Shown here: positions 1 through 8,825 of the stretch, piece by piece
How the letters are laid out: every line of letters begins with the position of its first letter
Position numbering within the stretch: the stretch's first letter is position 1
DNA from: Acanthamoeba lenticulata
Taxonomy: Eukaryota > Discosea > Longamoebia > Acanthamoebidae
NCBI GenBank assembly: GCA_002179805.1
Contig: NAVB01004741.1
Location: forward strand, 1-20,493
Direction: 5' to 3'
Length of the DNA: 20,493 nucleotides
Notes under the pieces: generated by a model
Database searches by the model: none
What the model was told of the DNA's origin: nothing
The model's input: only the letters and a program-made list of their open reading frames with translations
Translations under genes and position numbers: made by a program

Positions 1-2027
1 TGCTCGACGACCTCGTCGCGGAGCGACGCGTACACGTAAAAGGCGACCCCGTGAAGCAGGCCCTGCGGGAGGCCGCGCTCGTAGCGCCGCAGCAGGGCCT
101 TGCCTACAAACTTGAGGAGGAGCAAGTTGTCGCCCTCCCAGTGGACGAGACAGTCGACGTCGTTGCGCAGGTGGGCCAGCTGGTTGCGCCCGAGCAGCGC
201 GCTGCCGCCGCAGCACTCGGTGCACGCCTGCAGCGCCGCGCGGGCCTGCGCCGAAGCGCCGACTTTGAAGGCCGACGCCAGCAGCGCCAGTTCGCGCGCG
301 GCCTCTTCGTCATGCTCCGGCCGCGCGACGTAGAGCTCCTTCACCCGCTGCGCCAGCAGCGTGTAGGCCACCGTCCCGGCCAGCTGGGGCACCAGCCGCC
401 GCTGGTGCAGCGGAAACCTGATCAGCGGGATCTGCACGCCATATGAGGTCAGCAGCCCCGATCGATCCCGGGCTGGGCTTTGGCACGCGCGGACCTGGTG
501 CTGGGGCGGGCCGGCCTTGTACTTGAGGGCGCGCTGGAGGGCGATGCTGAGGCCCTGGCGCGCCGCCGCCAGCGAGACGAGCCCTGTGGAGCCAAACTCG
601 AGTCAGAGAGGCCGGACTGGGCTGGGCTGGGCCGGGCCGGGCTGGGGCGAGGAGGGCGCGAACCCGAGGCGATGCGGGCAAAGATGAGGTGGCGCAGCAT
701 GACGGTTGTCCGCACCGACGGATGCCGGATGGCGCTCGAGTACTCGCCTGTGTTGTGAAGCATGAGAAGAGCAACAGGAACGATGAACAACAACAACAAG
801 GGCGAGGTGATAACGGTGATGAAAGAAGAGGATGATGCGGTACCGTCGGCCGAGAGGGCGCCGAACCGGTCGAGCAGGTGCGCCCGCGGAATCTGGACGG
901 CCTCAAAGGCCACGCCGCCCACGTCGAGCCCGTTGAGTCCTCCCTTGGCGCCGCAGTCTGTGAGGCGCACACCGGCCTCGGGCTCGTCGTTGTCCTTGCG
1001 CAGCCGCACCACAAACGGGTGCACGCCGTACTGCACGCCCCGCCCGCCATTGCCCAGCTCAGCGCAGGCCCAGGCCCAGGCCCAGGCCAGGGCAAAGACG
1101 AGGGCAAAGGCGAGGACGCACGTTGTGGTCGTCGACGAGGAGGTTGGCCCACACGACGGCCCACGAGGCGCTGCGCGGGAGGCCGGAGACGAGCCACTTA
1201 CGCGCGGCGGGCGTAGGCGTGTCGAGCACGAAGTGGTCCGTGTTGGCGTCGAACCGCGCCGTCGTCTCCACTCGGCCCGAGGCCGCTGTGCGAGTGCTCC
1301 ATCGTCAGCTACTTCATCATCGTCATGATCATCATCATGATCACCAGCAACGTGGTCGGGGAGGCGCACCGTTGCCCGTCTCGTGAAAGGCCATGCAGCC
1401 GATGAGCCCCGGCGAAGAGGCGGCGATGAGCGGTAGGAGGTGGGCGCGGTGCCAGTCGGAGCCGAGCGTGACGATGGCGTTGACGAAGAGGCCGTAGTGC
1501 GTGAGGGCCTGCACGGCAAGGCCGAGGTCGTTGGAGAGCGGCGCCTCGAAGAGGGCAAAGCACTTGGCCGGGTCGGTGTGGAAGTCGTTGGGCGTGATGG
1601 GGCCCTTTTCAATCACGAGCCTGAGGCGACGCCTGTTAATCTCTGCGCTCGAAACATCAGATCTCCTCTCAAGATTTTAGTACCACACAAGAGGGAGAAC
1701 AATACCTTGCCATTTCGCGTCGGTGCGATCCTGAGCAAAATCGTGGTAGAGAAGCTGCTTGTGTCGCTTGACCCATGCGTTGAGCTCCTTGCGAAACCGC
1801 AGGACGTCGGGAAACAGAAGCTGCTTGCACTCCAGCTCGAGCGTCAACACCTTTTGCACGTCCAGAAACCCGCGAGCAGCTGTCCTGCCCGTCCCTGCGT
1901 GCGTCGCATGTGGTCCCACACTGTCTCGTGGTGCAGACTGGGCCTCCTGCAGGTGGCCTTCCGTCACCTGCAGCCGGCGCAACGCTCGTGCCTCCATCCT
2001 GTGTGGTGTTTTGCCGTTCTTGTGCAT
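1..2027 (-). CDS. Acyl-CoA oxidase, multi-exon, 3' end cut by the window edge
   Basis: This is probably a peroxisomal FAD-dependent acyl-CoA oxidase, which catalyses the first step of fatty-acid beta-oxidation and reduces oxygen to hydrogen peroxide. Phase-consistent exons on the minus strand are 2027-1706, 1642-1370, 1285-1122, 1030-844, 747-664, 583-495 and 431 to beyond base 1. The joined protein shows the family order: an N-terminal helical part (KCFALFEAPLSNDLGLA), the flavin/substrate segment GCMAFHETGN followed by VETTARFD, then GVHPFVVRLR, the IPRAHLLDRF segment, and the C-terminal oxidase block CTECCGGSALLGRNQL ending in HWEGDN, whose Glu matches the catalytic base of the family. The first exon is the weakest part: the start at 2027 could instead be the ATG at 1997, and about residues 20-48 read poorly. 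The C-terminus, where a PTS1 peroxisomal signal would sit, is outside the window. It lies downstream of HSP70 on the same strand, with about 170 bp between the two coding regions. Confidence 0.88.
1065..1088. repeat. Four tandem CAGGCC hexamers inside an oxidase intron
   Basis: Four perfect copies of CAGGCC lie in the intron at 1121-1031 of the acyl-CoA oxidase gene. On the transcribed (minus) strand they read GGCCTG. It is a simple microsatellite-like repeat. Confidence 0.8.
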
Positions 2028-2197
2028 AAAAAGAATTTCTTTTTCACTGGGAAAAGAAATTGAAAGTGCAAAATAGATAAATAGTTTTGTAATGTTTTTC
2101 TTTTTCTTTTTATGTACGAAGATATCGTGCGGGGTTTTGTGTGTAAACGGCGGATAGCAGAGAACGGGAAGAACAGGAAGAAGGGGGAAGAAGACGC
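2028..2197. other. HSP70 3' region and acyl-CoA oxidase 5' spacer
   Basis: This 170-bp AT-rich spacer lies between two minus-strand genes. It must hold the HSP70 3' untranslated region and the oxidase promoter. I see no clear AATAAA signal or strong TATA box. Confidence 0.5.
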
Positions 2198-4219
2198 TTA
2201 GTCGACCTCCTCGATCTTGGGGCCGGCCGAGGAACCGCCCGAGGGACGGGCACCGCCGCCAGGAGCAGCGCCGCCAGCGCCGGGGAAGCCACCGGCACCA
2301 CCGGGGAAGCCGCCCATGCCACCCATGCCGCCCATGTCGGGCATGCCACCAGCGCCACCGGCACCACCGGCCGACTGGTACATCTTGGTGAAGATGGGGT
2401 TGCAGAGGTCCTCGAGCTCCTTGCGCTTGTGCTCGAACTCGTCCTTCTCGGCGGTCTGGTTGGTGTCGAGCCATTTGATGGCCTCGTCGACGGCACGCTC
2501 AATCTTGGACTTGTCATCAGCCTCGAGCTTGGAGGCGATCTTGTCGTCGCGGATGGTGTTGCGCATGGTGTAGGCGTAGTTCTCGAGCGAGTTCTTGGCC
2601 TCGACGCGCTCCTTGGCGCTCTCGTCGTCGTTCTTGTACTTCTCAGCCTCGCGGACCATGCGCTCAATGTCCTCCTTGGAGAGACGGCCCTTGTCGTTGG
2701 TGATGGTGATCTTCTCCGAGCGGCCGGTGGTCTTGTCGGCGGCGTGGACGTTGAGGATACCGTTGGCATCAATGTCGAAGGTGACCTCGATCTGGGGCAC
2801 GCCACGCGGGGCCGGGGGGATGCCCGAGAGCTCGAACTTGCCGAGCAGGTTGTTGTCGCGGGTCATGGCACGCTCGCCCTCGTAGACCTGGATGAGCACG
2901 CCGGGCTGGTTGTCCGAGTAGGTCGAGAAGATCTGGGTCTTCTTGGTCGGGATGGTGGTGTTGCGCGGAATGAGGGCAGTCATGACGCCACCGGCAGTCT
3001 CAATGCCGAGCGTGAGCGGCGTGACGTCGATGAGGAGCACGTCACCGAGCACGGAACCCTCGGTCGAGGCACCGCTGAGGATGGCGGCCTGGACGGCGGC
3101 ACCGTAGGCGACGGCCTCATCGGGATTGATCGACTTGCACGGCTCCTTGCCGTTGAAGAACTGGGTCACGAGCTGCTGGATCTTGGGGATACGGGTCGAG
3201 CCGCCGACGAGGACGACCTCGGAAACGGCGCGCTTGTCCATCTTGGCGTCGCGGAGCACCTTCTCGACGGGGTCCATGGTCGAGCGGAAGAGATCAGCGC
3301 AGAGCTCCTCGAAACGGGCACGGGTGATCGAGGTGTAGAAGTCGACACCCTCGAAGAGCGAGTCGATCTCAATGTTGGTCTGCGTGGCCGACGAGAGGGC
3401 GCGCTTGGCACGCTCGCAGGCGGTACGGAGACGGCGGACGGCGCGGGCGTTGCCCGAGATGTCCTTGCTGTGCTTGCGCTTGAACTCCTGGATGAAGTGG
3501 TTGACCATGCGGTTGTCGAAGTCCTCACCGCCAAGGTGAGTGTCACCAGCGGTGGCCTTGACCTCGAAGATGCCCTCCTCGATGGTGAGGAGCGACACAT
3601 CGAAGGTACCGCCGCCGAGATCGAAGATGAGCACGTTCATCTCACCCTGCGACTTCTTGTCCAGACCGTAGGCGATGGCGGCCGCCGTGGGCTCGTTGAT
3701 GATACGCTTGACCTGCATGCCGGAGATGGTGCCGGCATCCTTGGTGGCCTGACGCTGCGAGTCGTTGAAGTAGGCCGGGACCGTGATGACGGCCGAGTTG
3801 ATGGGCTGGCCCAGGTAGGCCTCGGCGGTCTCCTTCATCTTGATGAGGACCATCGACGAGATCTCCTCCGGCGAGAACTCCTTGGTCTCGCCCTTGTACT
3901 CGACCTGGATGTAAGGCTTGTCGCCGGGCTTCTGCACGACCTTGAACGGCCAGTGCTTCATGTCGGCCTGGACGATGGGGTCCGAGAAGTTGCGGCCGAT
4001 GAGGCGCTTGGCGTCGAAGACGGTGTTGTGCGGGTTCATGGCCACCTGGTTCTTGGCGGCATCTCCGATGAGACGCTCAGTGTCAGTGAAGGCCACGTAG
4101 GACGGGGTCACGCGGTTGCCCTGATCGTTGGCGATGATCTCGACACGATCGTTCTGCCAGACACCGACGCACGAGTAGGTGGTGCCCAGATCGATACCGA
4201 CGCAAATCTCCTTAGACAT
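2198..4219 (-). CDS. HSP70: Cytosolic heat shock protein 70
   Basis: This is an ATP-dependent chaperone of the cytosol and nucleus, 673 residues, with no intron. All three HSP70 signatures are present: GIDLGTTYS near the N-terminus, [14 protein letters not shown] at about 197-210, and [17 protein letters not shown] at about 335-350. The nucleotide-binding domain (about 1-385) is followed by the linker and substrate-binding domain ([28 protein letters not shown]), a helical lid, and a low-complexity tail of GGMGGMGG and GGFPG units. The last residues are EEVD, the cytosolic motif that binds TPR co-chaperones, so this is not the ER or mitochondrial form. The start MSKEICVG is the normal one for the family. 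The lack of introns, in a region where most genes have them, fits a heat-inducible gene. A candidate heat shock element lies about 115 bp upstream of the start codon. Confidence 0.97.
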   Translation of the reverse strand: MSKEICVGIDLGTTYSCVGVWQNDRVEIIANDQGNRVTPSYVAFTDTERLIGDAAKNQVAMNPHNTVFDAKRLIGRNFSDPIVQADMKHWPFKVVQKPGDKPYIQVEYKGETKEFSPEEISSMVLIKMKETAEAYLGQPINSAVITVPAYFNDSQRQATKDAGTISGMQVKRIINEPTAAAIAYGLDKKSQGEMNVLIFDLGGGTFDVSLLTIEEGIFEVKATAGDTHLGGEDFDNRMVNHFIQEFKRKHSKDISGNARAVRRLRTACERAKRALSSATQTNIEIDSLFEGVDFYTSITRARFEELCADLFRSTMDPVEKVLRDAKMDKRAVSEVVLVGGSTRIPKIQQLVTQFFNGKEPCKSINPDEAVAYGAAVQAAILSGASTEGSVLGDVLLIDVTPLTLGIETAGGVMTALIPRNTTIPTKKTQIFSTYSDNQPGVLIQVYEGERAMTRDNNLLGKFELSGIPPAPRGVPQIEVTFDIDANGILNVHAADKTTGRSEKITITNDKGRLSKEDIERMVREAEKYKNDDESAKERVEAKNSLENYAYTMRNTIRDDKIASKLEADDKSKIERAVDEAIKWLDTNQTAEKDEFEHKRKELEDLCNPIFTKMYQSAGGAGGAGGMPDMGGMGGMGGFPGGAGGFPGAGGAAPGGGARPSGGSSAGPKIEEVD

Positions 4220-4285
4220 CTTTGTGTGTGTGTTGTGTGTGCTGTGAAGCGATACTGAAGATCGAACGGCAAAGCCCGCTGCCCC

Positions 4286-4293
4286 TCTTATTC
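4286..4293 (-). promoter_or_regulatory. TATA-like element of HSP70
   Basis: The minus strand reads GAATAAGAG about 70 bp upstream of the HSP70 start codon, within otherwise GC-rich sequence. It is a plausible but weak TATA-type core promoter element. Confidence 0.3.
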
Positions 4294-4334
4294 CCGCGAC
4301 TGTCAGCCCCGTCCGTTCGGCCGACCGCAGACTC

Positions 4335-4350
4335 CTTCTTGAAAATAGAA
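4335..4350 (-). promoter_or_regulatory. Candidate heat shock element upstream of HSP70
   Basis: The sequence TTCTTGAA (4336-4343) is a perfect TTCnnGAA inverted pair, the core of heat shock factor sites. A further GAA lies at 4348-4350. It is about 40-60 bp upstream of the TATA-like element. Looser TTC/GAA units occur at 4385-4394 and 4435-4454, but with non-canonical spacing. Confidence 0.45.
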
Positions 4351-4554
4351 ACGGCCGACCAAGGTGCAGCGGTATGTCACTGACTTCTCGCTTCTACAAA
4401 CTCAGTTTTTTCTCACTTGCCGCCTTCTGCACGCGAAATTCGATTTCCAGAGAATGACGCTGATTTGCGCTCTACTTTCTGCGGAAGTGAGTCAGAAATC
4501 TGGATAATAGCGAACTGCATTCCAAACATGCCACTGCCATGGAAATAGAGAAGG

Positions 4555-5861
4555 TCAAGGCCTGGCCGCGAAGACGGAAAGGTGGCGGCTGCCGAACTCG
4601 CTGGCCGTGCCGAGGAAGGGCGGCGCTTCGGGCACCTGGAAGTTGAGGATCAGGGCGTCGATATTGAAGACAAACGGCTGTCCTCCAAAGTTGAAGGTGA
4701 CGTGCTGCTGCACATGCGCCAGGCCGACGCTTGGCCTCAGGAGCAGTTCGCCCTCTTCGTTCTGCAACTGCGCACCCTCTTCCTCCGAGAAAGCAAACGC
4801 GGGACCTGCCATGCATGTCGATCCACCATTAATAAATAACAATGGTGTGAGGAGAAAAGACAATGCTGGCAGGAACGTACCCAGATACAGTCCATTCTGC
4901 GTAAAGAAAATTTCGTTCGTGTCAAAGTTGTAGCCACAGCCAACGACGTCAGTGCTGTCATAGCCAGCGTGATACTTGCGCCCCTGGCATGAAAAGATGG
5001 AACTGCTGTCGTTGGTGAAGCGCGAGCCGTCGTCACCGTGATAGCCGAATGACCCAGTAGACCAGCCGATATGGTGGCGCGGGTAGTTGGCAATGGCCAG
5101 CCCGAGCGAGATCAGCCGCCCCGGGCCAGCGTTATTGATGGTCGTCTCAAAATAGCCCACCCGCTGTCCCCCAGGCAGGCCAGGCAGCGGCCGAAGTGGC
5201 GTGTTGGCCTGGACCACGAGCACACCGTAGTCCCCGTTGCAATTCTGAGTCACGAGGACTGAGCGTCGGTTTTCCTCTAACCGGGCTGCTGTGGCACGGT
5301 CCTCGGCCAGCTCAAGTTCAACCTCTGTTGTCAAAGAATCATTAGAGAGGAGGACTACGAGTTGTTGATGGTTGTGTTGTGTGACCCTACCCTGAAAGGG
5401 GCGCTGAGCCAGAACACGCGACGCGTAGAAAGCCTTCCACTTGTCAAAGCAAGGTGTTGCCTCCTCCTTGTCATCATCACCTTCTAACTGGAAGTCAAAC
5501 ATTTTATAGCGCTGGCTGTAGTGTGCCTTCCACAGGAAGTCGTCTGTTGTGGGCACAGTTTGCAGTTCAATATTGGACCATGAAAAGAAGAACTTGCAAG
5601 TTGCAGGCAGAAGGAGAAGGGGGAAAGAATACCGTTGGCAAGGAGACAAAAGGCGCGTGTGGTGAGAGCTAAGCTGCAGAGCAACTCTTTTGGGCTGAGG
5701 CGGCCAAGCACAAAGGGGAAAAGCACTTCAAAGGGGAGCTGTGCAAAGAAGCCAATACCGTCCCTCAGCCCCTCCTCTAAAATGGTGTCAACGCTCCATT
5801 GCTGCAACACTTGCGAGCTCTTGTGCTTCCAGTGTTTTCCTTCTTCTTGTGTTGTGGCCAT
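4555..5861 (-). CDS. F-box and SPRY domain protein
   Basis: This is a predicted substrate receptor of an SCF-type ubiquitin ligase: F-box proteins bind Skp1, and the SPRY domain usually binds the target. The exons 5861-5633, 5543-5391, 5324-4881 and 4805-4555 join in phase to give 358 residues. The F-box lies at about 42-77 (LPFEVLFPFVLGRLSPKELL), and the first junction restores LLANDDFLWKAHY, typical of F-box ends. The C-terminal half is a SPRY/B30.2 domain: VGYFETTIN, SLGLAIANYP, GWSTGSFGYHGDDGSRF, VVGCGYNFDTNEIFFTQNG and HVTFNFGGQPFVFN. The start at 5861 has a good context and leaves a short leader after the BCS1 gene. Two introns (66 and 75 bp) are multiples of three without stops, so retention would give in-frame insertions. 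The domain pair resembles the FBXO45/FSN-1 type, but orthology is not shown. Confidence 0.85.
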
Positions 5862-5974
5862 GGTTTGGCGGGGTGCAGTGAGCTCTCTGTTCGTCTGTTT
5901 TGTTCGTCTTTTTTTAACAGCTTTCGCTGAAACTAGTGCATGATTTACATTTTTTACAAGAGCCGCTTCGCCTT

Positions 5975-7474
5975 TCAAGCAGCTCCCACACTGGCCTCTC
6001 CCTTTAAGGCAGGAGTTGCTATCTGCTCTACGTCCGTAGCCTTGGAAAGCTTCTTCATCCTCTCATCGTCACTATCCGTCGCCAGCTTCTTCACCTTCTT
6101 GTGCCGTAGTTCCTCTTCACCTAGCTCCTCAGCCACGAAGGACTCCACATTGTCGATTGCCGCCTGCGGATCAAGCTTAAAGCGCAGTAGGTAGCCCTGC
6201 AGGCTGGCCATGGCCAACCGTTCGTTGGGCACCAGCCTAGCAAACTGTGTCGCTAGCTTGGCAACGCGCTTGCGCTTCTCGTGCTCAACCTCCTCACCGC
6301 CATCAGCAGTTTCCAAGGGCTGGTAGAAGTAGGCAAAGAGGCGTTCGATCTGGCAGCGCTGTGCGAGACCCACATAAAGGGCCAGATCTACGCGTCCAGG
6401 ACGCGTAAGGGCCGGGTCCAGCTTGTCGAGGTGGTTGGTGGTCATGAGTACGAGCGAGCCCTCAAAGGCGACGGCGCCGTCGAGCGCGTTGAGCAGGCCG
6501 CTAAAGGTGACCTTGCTCAGGTTGCCCCCGTCAGCGTTCCGACTTCGGTGGACGAAGGCAGCGTCGATGTCCTCGAGCAGGAGGATACTCCCTTTGGGCA
6601 TCTTGCGCAGATACTCCTGCAGGTCGTCATCGTCGAGGCTTGAATTGGCCAGGCTGATGACGCAGAGGTTGAGGTTGAGCTCACCAGCCAGTGCCGCCGC
6701 GAAGGAAGACTTGCCGTTGCCTGGAGGGCCGTAGAGCATGAGGCCTCGTCGATGAGGGATGCCGCGGTGCTTGTACCAATCACGCATGGCGAAGAACTCT
6801 CGCGCGTCACTCATCACGCGCTCGAGCACGCCCATCGGGTAGTGGACCGACTCAATGGCACGCTTGTCAATGGCCACAAGCTTGCGCCACGTGCCGCCCC
6901 TGCCGTACTTGGGCTGGAAGATGAGGGTCTTGCCGAGCTCCTCCCCAAGGGCGTGGTTCATGGCTCCTGCGGCGATGTCCTTGAGGATCTGAGGGTCGCG
7001 TCCATATGTGGCCAGTTTGAGCCGCTCTGGCGCCTGCCGCGGGTTGGAGCCGGTGGGCGAGCCGTTGCCGCTGATGACGCGAGTCACGCTGATCCACTTG
7101 CCCCCGAAGTGCAGGAAATGAGTCCCGGGAGCCGGTCCAAAGCGAAGCTCTGGCTTGCTGGCGGCCTCGGCGCCGTTCCACCGATCCCGCGACCTCTCGC
7201 GGGTGGTCATGATGCTCAGCTTACGGCCGTCGACCTTCTCCGTCTGCTGGACGACCCAATTCATGAGCCACTGGAATGCCTCGTCCTCCTTGCTCACCTC
7301 AAGCGACACGATGAAGCGGCTCCGCAGGTGGTTCCACAGGATCTGTGCCAGCCATTGCATGTAAGCCGCCACTGCGCTCATGAGGGCGAGGAGCAGGCCA
7401 CTGATGAAGATGTCGTTACCGGCCAGTGTACTCGCGCGCTCCCGCAGGAACAACCACACGAGCGCATCAGCCAT
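5975..7474 (-). CDS. BCS1-type mitochondrial AAA ATPase
   Basis: This single-exon gene encodes 499 residues. The BCS1 family forms an AAA complex in the mitochondrial inner membrane; in yeast it translocates the folded Rieske iron-sulfur protein for complex III assembly. One membrane segment lies at about 24-47, followed by the BCS1-specific region (about 50-210, including YGRDPQILKDI and FQPKYGRGGTW) and then the AAA module. This has Walker A GPPGNGKSS at 249-257, Walker B ILLLEDIDAAF at 297-307, sensor-1-like MTTNHLDKLDPAL at 344-356 and arginines in TRPGRVD (358, 361). The tail after about 450 is charged and probably disordered. The N-terminus has no cleavable presequence, as in BCS1, where the targeting signal follows the membrane span. 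Some BCS1-like proteins have other jobs, so the exact client is not certain. Confidence 0.93.
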   Translation of the reverse strand: MADALVWLFLRERASTLAGNDIFISGLLLALMSAVAAYMQWLAQILWNHLRSRFIVSLEVSKEDEAFQWLMNWVVQQTEKVDGRKLSIMTTRERSRDRWNGAEAASKPELRFGPAPGTHFLHFGGKWISVTRVISGNGSPTGSNPRQAPERLKLATYGRDPQILKDIAAGAMNHALGEELGKTLIFQPKYGRGGTWRKLVAIDKRAIESVHYPMGVLERVMSDAREFFAMRDWYKHRGIPHRRGLMLYGPPGNGKSSFAAALAGELNLNLCVISLANSSLDDDDLQEYLRKMPKGSILLLEDIDAAFVHRSRNADGGNLSKVTFSGLLNALDGAVAFEGSLVLMTTNHLDKLDPALTRPGRVDLALYVGLAQRCQIERLFAYFYQPLETADGGEEVEHEKRKRVAKLATQFARLVPNERLAMASLQGYLLRFKLDPQAAIDNVESFVAEELGEEELRHKKVKKLATDSDDERMKKLSKATDVEQIATPALKGEASVGAA

Positions 7475-7753
7475 GGGTGGTTAACGCCTTTGGGCTGGTG
7501 GTTCTTGGAGCGTAGTTTGTGATGTACATCAGCATATAACCTACCACTTTTATGGGTTGTTTGTCGGGGTCGCTGATGCACTGAACAACAGAATGGTCAT
7601 CTTTTTTTTTTAATTTTTTTAAGTTTTTATTACTGGCATAAATTCTTGCTTTATTCTAGCCCGACATTCAAGTACCCTCGTGCAGTGTGGAGTAGGCCCT
7701 TCTCGCGACAGCCTTCTTCACAGGAAGTGGGGGTCAGAGCTCTGAGCTCCGAA
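7475..7753. other. Spacer with poly-T tract between the peptidase-like and BCS1 genes
   Basis: This 279-bp region lies between two minus-strand genes. It contains T-runs at 7602-7611 and 7614-7620 followed by TTTTTA, which read as A-runs in the sense of the genes. It should hold the peptidase 3' end and the BCS1 promoter. No coding signal was seen. Confidence 0.5.
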
Positions 7754-8740
7754 TCAACTTCGCCCAGCTTGCGTCTGATAGAGTTCGTGCGCATGCTCCA
7801 CCTGGTCGATGAACCGAGCCAGTTCAGCAGCGGTAATGCAGGCCGCATTGCCGGTAAGTGAGGAGAGCATGGTGAACTCCTCACTTGAAGGCGGCACTTG
7901 TCCGCCGACATCCCGCGGCGCGTTCACGACGCCTTCCGTCATTCCCACGCAGAAGCCGTGTCGGTCGATGACTGGCCCTCCGCACATCCCCATGGGCAGC
8001 TGCTTCTCCGTGCGCACGAACATCTTGGCACTCGTCGCCACATAGACGGTGCCTTCTGCACTATGCGGGATCTGCACCTCCTCGCCCTCTTTTCCACAGT
8101 TCTGCACCAAGTGGCCCGAAAAGGCCACTTGCTGTCGTTGGCCATCGTTAGCTCTACGTGTGCCAAGCCCGCGGCTTCCAAGTGGAAAGAGCATACGTCG
8201 CCTGCAATGGTGGCCTCGTCCTCCTGGATCCTCAGAGGGATCGGCGGCATGCCGGCTTGTTCGAGCACCTCCTCGAACTTCTCTTCATCGTGCAAGTGCA
8301 GCACGATGAGGTCTTGCTTGTTGTGCCTGTAGGATTGACGCGCCAGCACAAACTCGTGGAGCACCTCGCCTACATCCTGTACCGCATGGTAGTCATGAGG
8401 CGGGGGATGCCTTGGCCAAGCAGATGAGCGAAGATTGTACCGAGCGCAGTTCGAGCTTGTTGAGCGTGTCCTCTTCGGTGACGAACTGGAGCCATGGGTA
8501 CTGGTGCTCGGGATAGTAGTTGGGGAAGAAGAAAGGATGGGTGACATGTGCCGATCCAACGACGTGGTACTTTGGTGCGTTGTGGCCGGGGGAGGGGCGC
8601 GACCGCCACGGGACAAGGAATGCCGACGCTCGCGAGAGGACCTCGAAGGAAGTCATGCCCTGGTCGGGCAGCATGAACCACGAGGACAGCGTGTATGCGT
8701 GTCGCATTGCCGAGGCCGCCGCGCCCACCCTCTGCTTCAT
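7754..8740 (-). CDS. Chymotrypsin-fold peptidase-like protein with Cys nucleophile
   Basis: The exons 8740-8441, 8376-8197 and 8131-7754 join in phase to 285 residues. The fold assignment rests on spacing and motifs of trypsin-like enzymes: VVGSAHVTHPF with a candidate catalytic His65, QDLIVLHL with candidate Asp122 (compare the DLAVLKL type), the strand segment AGDQVAFSGHLVQ, and GMCGGPVIDRHGFCVG with Cys210 where serine proteases have GxSGGP. A His/Asp/Cys triad would make it a cysteine peptidase of chymotrypsin fold, or a degraded, non-catalytic homologue. The N-terminus (MKQRVGAAASAMRHAY) is basic and lacks early acidic residues, which could suit mitochondrial targeting; this is a guess. 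Both introns (64 and 65 bp) are needed to keep the frame and the conserved strands. I do not recognise a named family. Gene structure is well supported, function is not. Confidence 0.7.
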
Positions 8741-8825
8741 CTTTCGCGCTTTGTGCTTTTCTTCAGCTTTTCCTTGGGGGTTTCTTTTTTTGTTTAAAAG
8801 AAAAAGTAAAAAAACAAAATAGTCT

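Larger units (their letters stand above)
4220..4554. other. HSP70 promoter and F-box gene 3' region
   Basis: This 335-bp spacer lies between two minus-strand genes. It holds the candidate heat shock and TATA-like elements described separately, a CA-rich leader just before the HSP70 start (minus strand, 4220-4245), and T-rich sequence around 4405. I see no coding sequence with family signals. Confidence 0.5.

Noticed and set aside
600..660. G-rich tract as a functional G-quadruplex element
   Set aside because: It is intronic, and on the transcribed strand it is simply the C/T-rich sequence before an acceptor. No further evidence of function.
310..1612. Long minus-strand frames of 295 and 387 codons in the oxidase region
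   Set aside because: They read through introns or in the wrong frame (Pro/Ser/Arg-rich). The exon frames give a continuous acyl-CoA oxidase when spliced.
1873..1968. Possible intron in the first exon of the acyl-CoA oxidase
   Set aside because: Donor- and acceptor-like sites exist, but the phases do not match the downstream frame and the sequence is open throughout. Left as exon, with low confidence.
2429..4258. Open frame of 609 codons on the plus strand, antisense to HSP70
   Set aside because: It mirrors the strongly biased codons of HSP70, is full of Leu, Val, Asp, Gly and Glu without any domain, and has no homology signals. Antisense HSP70 frames of this kind are a known artefact of codon bias.
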